Below, piece after piece: positions 10,428 to 18,313 of a stretch of 64,000 nt of DNA. The notes under the pieces were generated by a model, which did no database searches, was not told the origin of the DNA, and saw only the letters and a program-made list of their open reading frames with translations. This DNA comes from Chitinophaga sp. YR627 (GTDB lineage: Bacteria > Bacteroidota > Bacteroidia > Chitinophagales > Chitinophagaceae), in NCBI RefSeq assembly GCF_900114995.1, contig NZ_FOUX01000001.1:124001-188000 (forward strand), read 5' to 3'. Within the stretch, counting starts at the first letter, position 1; the number at the start of each line of letters is the position of its first letter. The position numbers and the translations under genes are program-made.

Positions 10428-11681
10428 ATGAAGCAAGTCGGAATTGAAGCTATGAATGCTTTTGGCGGCACCTCGTGCCTGGATATTGCCCAGTTATCAA
10501 ATTACAGAGGACTTGACAACAAGCGTTTTGAAAATCTCCTGATGAAGGAAAAGGCAGTTGCTTTGCCCTATGAAGATCCTGTCACTTTTGGTGTTAATGC
10601 AGCAAAGCCATTGGTAGACCGACTCTCACAGGCAGAGAAGGATCGTATAGAACTGCTGATCACCTGTACGGAGTCAGGTATTGATTTCGGAAAATCGATC
10701 AGCACATATATACATCATTATCTGGGGCTTAGCAGGAATTGCCGTATGCTGGAAATAAAGCAGGCCTGTTATTCCGGCACTTCCGGTTTACAGATGGCGA
10801 TCAATTTTATACTCTCACATACCTCGCCGGGTGCGAAAGCACTGGTGATCGCCACAGATATTTCCAGGTTTATCGTTACAGACGGTGGTAACGCACATGA
10901 TCAGGACTGGTCCTTTGCGGAGCCGAGTGCAGGCGCAGGTGCTGTCGCTATGCTGATCAGTGATACGCCTTACACTTTCAGACTGGATCAGGGTGCAAGT
11001 GGGTATTATGGTTATGAAGTAATGGATACCTGTCGTCCACTGCCGGATAGTGAAGCGGGAGATGCTGACTTGTCATTAATGTCTTACCTGGATTGCTGTG
11101 AGCAGTCATTCAGGGAGTATACTAGACGGGTGAAAAATGTATCCTATGATCACTCATTTCAATATCTGGCTTTTCACACGCCTTTTGGAGGAATGGTGAA
11201 AGGTGCACATCGTACGATGATGCGGAAGATGGTAAGGGCAAAACCAGATGTGATCGAAAATGATTTTCAGCAGCGTGTATCTCCCGGGCTCCGGTATTGT
11301 CAACGTGTTGGAAATATCATGGGAGCTACTGTATTCCTTTCACTGGCGGGGATCATTGATAGTGGAAATTTTGAATCGCCGAGAAGGATCGGATGTTTTT
11401 CTTACGGTTCGGGATGCTGCTCAGAATTCTTTAGTGGTGTAGTGACAGCTGAAGGACAACAATACCTGCGTAATCAGCAGATTGGTAGTCAGCTGGATAA
11501 CCGGTATCGTTTGTCAATGGAAGAATATGAGACGCTGATTGCCGGTGGACAGGCGCTGAAGTTTGGCACACGTAACGTAAAACCCGACCGTTCGTTGCAG
11601 CCTCCTGTACCGAAGGGATTTGCACGATTACAATTAAATGAGATAAAAGAGTTTCACAGACGCTATGAATGGGTATCATGA
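10428..11681 (+). CDS. HMG-CoA synthase-like beta-branching enzyme (HMGS; PksG/MupH/CurD type)
   Basis: 417 aa. Family enzymes condense an acetyl group from a donor ACP onto the beta-keto group of an ACP-bound polyketide, giving an HMG-like branch. Predicted catalytic residues are all visible and spaced as in the family: Glu82 (CTESG), nucleophile Cys114 (QACYSG) and His250 (FHTPFGG). The gene starts 33 nt after the PKS that ends with two Trp-flagged ACPs, its likely substrate, and its stop overlaps the ECH1 start (ATGA at 11678). The donor ACP and the decarboxylating KS that normally complete the cassette are not in the window and are expected upstream. A primary-metabolism HMG-CoA synthase is unlikely given the position between PKS genes. 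Confidence 0.95.
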   Translation: MKQVGIEAMNAFGGTSCLDIAQLSNYRGLDNKRFENLLMKEKAVALPYEDPVTFGVNAAKPLVDRLSQAEKDRIELLITCTESGIDFGKSISTYIHHYLGLSRNCRMLEIKQACYSGTSGLQMAINFILSHTSPGAKALVIATDISRFIVTDGGNAHDQDWSFAEPSAGAGAVAMLISDTPYTFRLDQGASGYYGYEVMDTCRPLPDSEAGDADLSLMSYLDCCEQSFREYTRRVKNVSYDHSFQYLAFHTPFGGMVKGAHRTMMRKMVRAKPDVIENDFQQRVSPGLRYCQRVGNIMGATVFLSLAGIIDSGNFESPRRIGCFSYGSGCCSEFFSGVVTAEGQQYLRNQQIGSQLDNRYRLSMEEYETLIAGGQALKFGTRNVKPDRSLQPPVPKGFARLQLNEIKEFHRRYEWVS

Positions 11682-12460
11682 GTTATCAAACCATCTTATT
11701 CAAACAGGAAGGAAATATTGCATTCATACAGTTCAATCGTCCGGATGCGGGTAACAGTATCAATGACCAGTTGATAGAAGAGTTGAACGATGTGCTGCAA
11801 CGCTGTTATACGGCTGCTACAATCGTCGTGTTACAGGGAGACGCCCTGAATTTTTGTACCGGTGCAGATTTCAAAGGCATCCATTCATTGATGAAGGAAG
11901 GACAGGCCGTGAATGGTCATGCCGCCGTGTTATATGATATATGGCGGACAATCGCAGAAGGCCCTTTTGTTGTTGTGGCACATGTAAAGGGAAAGGCAAA
12001 CGCAGGTGGCGTTGGTTTTGTTGCGGCAGCTGATATTGTGATCGCGGATACGACGGCCCGTTTTAGTTTGTCGGAATTGTTGTTTGGTCTGTTCCCCGCT
12101 TGTGTATTACCGTTCCTGGTCAGGAAGATTGGTTTTCAGCAGGCGCACTATCTCACACTGATGACGAAACCCATTACCGCGGATGAGGCGTGTAAAGCCG
12201 GACTGGCAGATATCAGCGGTGACAACAGCGACCTGTTATTACAGCAACATCTCGGACGCCTGCGTCTGCTCAATAAAGCGGCTGTAACGAAGTATAAACA
12301 ATACATGAATGATTTCCTGGCCATGAACAGGGAGTGGCAGTCTTCGGCCATCGGGGCAAGCATGGATATGTTTGCTGATGCCGCTAATCTGGGCCGGATA
12401 TCCCGGTTTGTAGAAACAGGACTGCTGCCCTGGCAGGAAAGTAACCCAATACATAAATAG
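11678..12460 (+). CDS. Enoyl-CoA hydratase-like dehydratase of beta-branching (ECH1; PksH/MupJ type)
   Basis: 260 aa from the ATG that overlaps the HMGS stop as ATGA; an in-frame ATG at 11669 would add three residues. It is a crotonase-fold protein, with the FCTGADFKG loop typical of the family and a second conserved stretch KGKANAGGVGF. In beta-branching cassettes ECH1 dehydrates the HMG-like intermediate to a glutaconyl thioester, which ECH2 then decarboxylates. The assignment as ECH1 rather than ECH2 rests on gene order (HMGS-ECH1-ECH2) and on resemblance to PksH. Translational coupling to HMGS suggests matched amounts of the two enzymes. Confidence 0.9.
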   Translation: MSYQTILFKQEGNIAFIQFNRPDAGNSINDQLIEELNDVLQRCYTAATIVVLQGDALNFCTGADFKGIHSLMKEGQAVNGHAAVLYDIWRTIAEGPFVVVAHVKGKANAGGVGFVAAADIVIADTTARFSLSELLFGLFPACVLPFLVRKIGFQQAHYLTLMTKPITADEACKAGLADISGDNSDLLLQQHLGRLRLLNKAAVTKYKQYMNDFLAMNREWQSSAIGASMDMFADAANLGRISRFVETGLLPWQESNPIHK

Positions 12461-12466
12461 CAGGAT

Positions 12467-13216
12467 ATGGAACAAGCTATCGTTGATCTGACAGAGATCG
12501 CTCCCGGTATAGTTGAACTGACGATGCAGGACAGGGTCAATAAAAATACATTCACTGTTGGCCTGACAAATGAGCTGACAGCTGCTTTCCGTACAATTAA
12601 TGAAAATGCGTCCTGGAAGGTGGTTATCCTGAAGGGATATGATAACTACTTCGCATCAGGAGGGTCTCAGGAGGCTTTGCTCAGCATATTTGAAGGCAAG
12701 ATGCAGTTTACGGACTCTGAGCTTTACAGTCTTGCCCTGAACTGTCGTATACCTGTTGTTGCAGCCATGCACGGCCATGCTATTGGCGGTGGTTTTGTGT
12801 TTGGTCTTTTTTGTGATATCGTGGTGCTCAGCAGAGAATGTATATATACGACCAATTTTATGAAGTATGGGTTTACACCGGGGATGGGAGCGACCTATAT
12901 ATTACCCAGGAAACTGGGTCTGGCATTGTCAGAAGAGATGTTACTGGGCGCCTGGAATTACAAAGGCGCCGATCTGGAGAAAAGGGGTATTCCTTTTTCC
13001 GTGTTACCCAAAAACGAAGTATTAACCCATGCCAGGCAGATGGCCACCCAACTGGCAGAAAAGCCACGGCATTCATTGATAACCCTTAAAGATCATCTTG
13101 TGAAAGAGATCCGCAGAGAATTGCCCGAAGTGATCCGGGAAGAAGTACGGATGCATGAAACGACCTTTCATCAGCCTGAAGTAAAAGACAGGATACTCCA
13201 TTTGTTTGGCAAGTAA
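12467..13216 (+). CDS. Enoyl-CoA hydratase-like decarboxylase of beta-branching (ECH2; PksI/MupK type)
   Basis: 249 aa crotonase-fold protein. It carries the oxyanion-hole loop ASGGSQEAL and the HGHAIGGGF stretch. Lys78 (FEGKMQ) and His235 (FHQPEV) lie near where the PksI/CurF-type decarboxylases keep their catalytic Lys and His. The family decarboxylates the ACP-bound glutaconyl branch, leaving a beta-methyl (or exomethylene) substituent; the double-bond regiochemistry cannot be read from sequence. The start codon is 6 nt after the ECH1 stop and the next PKS begins 11 nt downstream, so it is part of the same transcription unit. Confidence 0.9.
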   Translation: MEQAIVDLTEIAPGIVELTMQDRVNKNTFTVGLTNELTAAFRTINENASWKVVILKGYDNYFASGGSQEALLSIFEGKMQFTDSELYSLALNCRIPVVAAMHGHAIGGGFVFGLFCDIVVLSRECIYTTNFMKYGFTPGMGATYILPRKLGLALSEEMLLGAWNYKGADLEKRGIPFSVLPKNEVLTHARQMATQLAEKPRHSLITLKDHLVKEIRRELPEVIREEVRMHETTFHQPEVKDRILHLFGK

Positions 13217-13227
13217 AAAATTCCGCC

Positions 13228-16200
13228 ATGGATTCTTTAGCAATATTAAAAGCCCTCAGTACCGGCGCTATCAGTGCCGGTGCGGCGAGGGAAGCCCTGA
13301 AACAACTTGCGGTTGCACCGGTGTCTGTAAAACCAGGACACGATGCACGTGCAACGCCTGAACCTATCGCTATTATCGGTATGTCAGGAAGGTATCCTGA
13401 TGCACCGGATGTGCAAACATATTGGAACAATCTGCTTGCCGGTAAAAATGCGGTGCGCGAGATTCCTTTATCCCGTTGGGATGTACAGTCTTACTATGAT
13501 CCAAGACCTTTACAGAAGGGGAAAGTATATTGTAAATGGTTAGGGATGCTGGATGATATCGCTGAGTTTGATCCTTTGTTCTTCTCTCTTTCGCCGGGAG
13601 AGGCGGAATGGATGGACCCTCAGCATCGTATTTTCCTGCAGGAAGCCTATAAGGCATTTGAAGATGCAGGTTATCCCGGAGAAGCGCTGAATGAGCAAAA
13701 ATGTGGTGTTTACCTGGGGATTATGAGCAACGAATATGCCTTTTTACAGCATCAGTTGCAACCCGGTATTGCTGGCGCAACGGGTAATAGTTACTCCATT
13801 GCTGCCGCCAGAATTGCCTATTTCCTGAATCTGAAAGGTCCGGCTATTGCAGTTGATACTGCCTGTTCTTCTTCACTGGTAGCGATTCATCTGGCCTGTC
13901 AGGCATTGAGAAACGGAGAAACAGATATGGCGCTGGCCGGCGGCGTCAGCCTTTACCTGACACCAGAGTCCTACATCAGTATGTGTTCTGCCGGTATGTT
14001 ATCTAAAGATGGTCAGTGTAAGGCGATGGATAATAGTGCAAATGGCTTTGTACCAGGTGAGGGCGCAGGAGCTGTTATTCTGAAGCGTTTGAAGGATGCA
14101 GAGGCGGACAATGACAATATTCTCGGCGTGATCATAGGATCGGGCATTAACCAGGATGGTCGTACAAATGGGATTACGGCGCCTAGTATGAACAGTCAGG
14201 CTGCATTGCTGCGGGATGTTTATGCCGGATTTAAGATACATCCGGAAACGATCAGCTATATAGAATTACATGGCACAGGAACAAAGCTGGGTGATCCCAT
14301 CGAACTGGAAGCATTGTCTACCGTATTCAGGGAAAATACTTTCCGGCAACATTTCTGTGGATTGGGTTCGGTGAAAAGTAATATCGGTCATACCTCCGCA
14401 GCAGCGGGTGTAGCCAGCGTGCAGAAGGTGCTCCTGTCCATGCATGCGCATACCTTACCGCCAACCTTACACGTGACGCGGCCGAATGAACATTTTAAAT
14501 TTGAACAATCACCTTTTTATATATGTGATACACCACGGGAATGGAATAGCGACGGCAAACAACGCAGAGCCGGCATTAGTTCCTTTGGCTTCAGCGGTAC
14601 CAATGCGCACCTTGTTGTAGAAGAATATCAGCCGGTGCTGCAAACACGCCCGGCAGAAAGTATATCTGTGCTGGCGAGCGTGTTTGTATTATCTGCAAAG
14701 ACTGAAGAGCAACTGAAAGTATATGCAGGTATCATGCGGCAGTTCCTGGAAGCGCATCCAACGCTCAACTTCACAGACCTGCTGTATACGTTACAGGTAG
14801 GCAGAGACGCGATGGAATACAGACTGGCATTTGCAGCTGCAGGTATCGCCGATGCGATTGGTAAACTCGGCTCATTTCTGAATGGCCATCATAATGGTAG
14901 CTTTTTTACAGGACAGGCGGGCGGACAAACAACTCCTGTAAATGCCAATGGGGCTACTTTATCCCGGCTTTGGGCAAACGGTGCGAGTGTGGACTGGAAG
15001 TTGTTCTATGAAAAAGTAAAACCCCGCCGGATTAGTCTGCCTACCTATCCGTTTGCGAAAGAAGTATACTGGATCAACGCATCAGTGCAACAACAGCCGG
15101 TAACGGCGTATCCATACCGGATTGTCCATAAGACCTGGCAGGAGCAGGGCACCAATGAACAAAGAGCTTTTCATGGTAAGGTGCTGGTGCTGGCAACAAA
15201 ACCGCTGCTTTCTCTGGCAAATGAAATCAAACGCCAATACAATAATATCGATATCATCGATCCTGTCAATAGCTTGCCGTTGGCAGATGGCACTGCTGAG
15301 ACATACACCGGTCTGATAGACCTGACAGGTTGTGATGATACCGCTGAACAGGCACTTGCAGGCATCCCATTATTACAACAGCTGATCAGTGTGGGAAACC
15401 GTCCCCTGACGATGATCGGTGCTACACAGGGACTGGAGAAAATGGGGAGAAAAGCTTCCGGACAAACAGGGGCGCTCCGTGCGGGGCTTTTCAGGATGTT
15501 ACAGGCTGAATACCGTTACCTGAATGCGATACATCTTGATATAGAGCACGACGGAAATGCAGCATTACAGGCGGCGCAGATACTGTCAGAACTAAGTGTT
15601 GCGGGTACTTACCCGGAAATTTGTTTCCGGGATGGAAAACGTTATCGTGCCGTACTAACTGCCAGCACCCCAGATAAAACCAGGAATATGCCAGCTTTTC
15701 CTTCCGGAGGCGTACTTCTGGTAACGGGGGGTACCCGTGGGATCGGATTGGAATGCGCACGGTATTTTATAAAAAAGTATGGTGTAAGAAAACTGGTGCT
15801 TACCGGTAGAGAGCCTTTGCCACCTGAGGAACAATGGAGTGTACTGTTACAATCGGATTTCGTATTGTCGCGTAAGTTAAAAGCGATACAGGCTTTACGT
15901 GCAGAAGGAGTGACCGTGTTGGTAAGATCAGTTGTCCTGAATGATGAGACAGCAGTCAATGCGCTGTTAACGGAGATCAGGACGACCTTAGGTGATATTA
16001 GCGGTGTATTGCATTGTGCAGGTATGGTAGACCTGGGGAATCCGGCTTTTATCCGTAAATCAGTGCATTCCATCAGGGAGGTACTTGTGCCCAAAGTGAC
16101 CGGTTTACAGACCTTATTCCAAAGTCTCAGTAAAGACCCTTTACAATTCTTCGTGTTGTTTTCGTCTGTGGCGGGGACTGTGCCTACGCTGGGTGCAGGA

Positions 16201-18312
16201 CAGTCAGATTATGCCATGGCGAATGCTTATATGGACTATTTCGCAGCAGCGGCCCAGGCGTCGTTTCCGGTTGTCAGCATACAATGGCCCAGCTGGAAAG
16301 AAACCGGCTTTGGGGAGGTAAAGAGTCCTGCCTATCAGCAAACAGGGTTGATCAGCCATAGTAATGCGGATGGTTTGTTATTGTTAGAGCAGGTGATCAG
16401 TGGTGCTTATGGTCCGGTGGTGTTACCTGCGATGGTGGATACGAGCCGTTTCAAACCCGAAACATGGCTGGAATATCCACAGAAGGTAGTAACTGAGCCT
16501 TTGCCTGCAGCACCTGTAGCTGTGCCGTCAATGAATAAAGATGATCTCATGACGGTTGTAGAAACATGGTTGATGACATTGCTGGCAGCAGAATTAAGAA
16601 TGGATGTTGGCAGGTTGCGGAGGGATAAAGAGTTTCAGATATATGGGGTTGATTCGATCATTCTAGCACAGCTGGTTAGTAAGATAGACCGTCAGTTTGA
16701 AACCATCCATCTGGATCCTTCTGTTTTCCTGGAGTATCCAACAATAGCCGGCATGGGTGCCTATCTGCTGGACACCTATCCGAATGAAATGGCGTCTTTA
16801 CAGGTAGTAAAGAATAATGAACCAGTGGCAGAGAATGTCCCTGTCAGTTATACAAAGAAACGGGTGGCGATAGTCGGGATGGCCTGTCATTTTCCTGATG
16901 CGGAAGATATCAGCGCTTATTGGAAGAATCTGCAGGAGGGAAAAGACAGTATCCGGGAAGTACCCATTTCGCGATGGGACTGGCGGCAACATTACGATCC
17001 GCTTGGTCAGCAGCAGGGCAGGAGTCGCAGCAAATGGGGCGCTTTTTTACCGGAGATTGAAGCATTTGATCCTGCCGTATTCAATATTGCCCCGGCGCTT
17101 GCACCTTATATTGATCCTATACAAAGGCAATGGCTGGAAGTGAGTACCGCCGCAATTGCAGATGCAGGTTATGAAAAGGACGCACTGTGGGGTAAACAGA
17201 TCGGTGTATTTGCAGGAGCGAGGGCCGGAAATTTCGCGTATAAGTATAATAGTCCGGTGAAGGACCGTATAGTAGGAACAGGACAGAATTTCATTACTGC
17301 ACATTTAGCACATATATACAATTTCAAAGGCCCCAATATCGTAGTCGATACTGCCTGTTCAAGTACCCTGACGGCTGTTCATCTGGCGGTAAAAAGCATT
17401 CTTTCAGGAGAGAGTGAAATGGCGCTTGCTGGTGGCGTAGATATTCTATTGGATGAAGGTGTTTTTATTGGACTGAGTGATGCAGGCGTACTTTCAAAAG
17501 AAGGACGTTGCCGCACTTTTGATGCGGATGCCGACGGTATCGGATTAGGAGAAGGCTGTGGCGTACTGGTCCTGAAGCCGCTTGATGCTGCTATCCGTGA
17601 TAATAATAAGATATATGGGGTGATTGATGGTTCGGCCATTAATAACGACGGTAATACCATGGGCGTCACGACTCCTAATCCGGAAGCACAGCGTAGTCTG
17701 ATTGCGGCTGCCATGGAAAACGCAGGTGTTTTACCATCCTCTGTTTCTTATGTTGAAACACATGGAACGGGCACACTGATCGGCGACCCTATCGAACTGA
17801 AAGCATTAACGCAGTTGTTTGCCCAATATACGGATCGTAAACAGTATTGCGGGGTGGGAAGTGTAAAGAGCAATATAGGACATCTCTTAAGTGCCGCTGG
17901 CGCCGCCAGTATTGTGAAGGTGTTGTTGTCCATCGTACATGCACAACTGCCTCCTACACTACACTGCGATCATCCTAATCCCCGTTTCAGTTTTGACGCT
18001 TCTCCGTTTTATCCTGTGCGGGAATTGCAGGCATGGAATACGTCTGATGGGATACGCAGAGCTGGTATCAGTTCATTCGGACTAGGCGGTAATAATGCAC
18101 ATCTGATCATCAGCAATGAGGGCGTGCCTGCCAGTCATATTGCTACTTTACAGCCACGATTAAATCCCATTCAGTTTAACAGGAAACGCTACTGGCCGGA
18201 AGTTACTGTTAGTAATTCTCATCAGCATATATCTGCTCCGGTATCTGAGACCCTAGAAACAGCCGCTGTGGTAAACGATTTTATGAAATTATTTGAAGTC
18301 AAGGAGGTGTAA
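13228..18312 (+). CDS. Trans-AT polyketide synthase (KS-KR-ACP-KS), ends inside a split module
   Basis: 1694 aa. A short N-terminal docking segment (~1-30) probably pairs with the similar helical tail of the PKS upstream of the HMGS cassette. KS3 ~46-468 has Cys213 in TACSSS and an intact ELHGTGT. Its flanking region ends near 620. KR ~825-1025 has a TGGTRGIG nucleotide loop, Tyr995 and Asn999, so it should be active; this loop differs from the GGxGGLG seen in most other KRs here. ACP Ser1143 (GVDSII). KS4 ~1211-1634 has Cys1377 (TACSST) and intact THGTGT and NIGH motifs, so it is not an obvious non-elongating KS. The protein stops about 60 residues after KS4 and the DH, ACP and KR of that module are on the next gene, 1 nt away. 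No AT domain. Confidence 0.94.
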   Translation: MDSLAILKALSTGAISAGAAREALKQLAVAPVSVKPGHDARATPEPIAIIGMSGRYPDAPDVQTYWNNLLAGKNAVREIPLSRWDVQSYYDPRPLQKGKVYCKWLGMLDDIAEFDPLFFSLSPGEAEWMDPQHRIFLQEAYKAFEDAGYPGEALNEQKCGVYLGIMSNEYAFLQHQLQPGIAGATGNSYSIAAARIAYFLNLKGPAIAVDTACSSSLVAIHLACQALRNGETDMALAGGVSLYLTPESYISMCSAGMLSKDGQCKAMDNSANGFVPGEGAGAVILKRLKDAEADNDNILGVIIGSGINQDGRTNGITAPSMNSQAALLRDVYAGFKIHPETISYIELHGTGTKLGDPIELEALSTVFRENTFRQHFCGLGSVKSNIGHTSAAAGVASVQKVLLSMHAHTLPPTLHVTRPNEHFKFEQSPFYICDTPREWNSDGKQRRAGISSFGFSGTNAHLVVEEYQPVLQTRPAESISVLASVFVLSAKTEEQLKVYAGIMRQFLEAHPTLNFTDLLYTLQVGRDAMEYRLAFAAAGIADAIGKLGSFLNGHHNGSFFTGQAGGQTTPVNANGATLSRLWANGASVDWKLFYEKVKPRRISLPTYPFAKEVYWINASVQQQPVTAYPYRIVHKTWQEQGTNEQRAFHGKVLVLATKPLLSLANEIKRQYNNIDIIDPVNSLPLADGTAETYTGLIDLTGCDDTAEQALAGIPLLQQLISVGNRPLTMIGATQGLEKMGRKASGQTGALRAGLFRMLQAEYRYLNAIHLDIEHDGNAALQAAQILSELSVAGTYPEICFRDGKRYRAVLTASTPDKTRNMPAFPSGGVLLVTGGTRGIGLECARYFIKKYGVRKLVLTGREPLPPEEQWSVLLQSDFVLSRKLKAIQALRAEGVTVLVRSVVLNDETAVNALLTEIRTTLGDISGVLHCAGMVDLGNPAFIRKSVHSIREVLVPKVTGLQTLFQSLSKDPLQFFVLFSSVAGTVPTLGAGQSDYAMANAYMDYFAAAAQASFPVVSIQWPSWKETGFGEVKSPAYQQTGLISHSNADGLLLLEQVISGAYGPVVLPAMVDTSRFKPETWLEYPQKVVTEPLPAAPVAVPSMNKDDLMTVVETWLMTLLAAELRMDVGRLRRDKEFQIYGVDSIILAQLVSKIDRQFETIHLDPSVFLEYPTIAGMGAYLLDTYPNEMASLQVVKNNEPVAENVPVSYTKKRVAIVGMACHFPDAEDISAYWKNLQEGKDSIREVPISRWDWRQHYDPLGQQQGRSRSKWGAFLPEIEAFDPAVFNIAPALAPYIDPIQRQWLEVSTAAIADAGYEKDALWGKQIGVFAGARAGNFAYKYNSPVKDRIVGTGQNFITAHLAHIYNFKGPNIVVDTACSSTLTAVHLAVKSILSGESEMALAGGVDILLDEGVFIGLSDAGVLSKEGRCRTFDADADGIGLGEGCGVLVLKPLDAAIRDNNKIYGVIDGSAINNDGNTMGVTTPNPEAQRSLIAAAMENAGVLPSSVSYVETHGTGTLIGDPIELKALTQLFAQYTDRKQYCGVGSVKSNIGHLLSAAGAASIVKVLLSIVHAQLPPTLHCDHPNPRFSFDASPFYPVRELQAWNTSDGIRRAGISSFGLGGNNAHLIISNEGVPASHIATLQPRLNPIQFNRKRYWPEVTVSNSHQHISAPVSETLETAAVVNDFMKLFEVKEV
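18301..18308 (+). promoter_or_regulatory. Strong Shine-Dalgarno-like AAGGAGGT deciding the next start
   Basis: AAGGAGGT lies 5 nt before the ATG at 18314 and is the only near-perfect ribosome binding site I see in the PKS operon. It supports 18314 over the in-frame ATG at 18293. It is also read as the last codons (Lys-Glu-Val) of the upstream gene, so part of the match could be chance; Bacteroidota usually do not rely on such sites. Confidence 0.6.
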
Positions 18313-18313
18313 C

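Noticed and set aside
16860..18130. KS4 as a non-elongating KS because it precedes a DH in a bimodule-like order
   Set aside because: TACSST, THGTGT and NIGH motifs are all intact, so sequence gives no ground for loss of condensation.
18293..18313. Earlier ATG for the 4590-aa PKS
   Set aside because: It lies inside the upstream gene and the strong AAGGAGGT points to the ATG at 18314.
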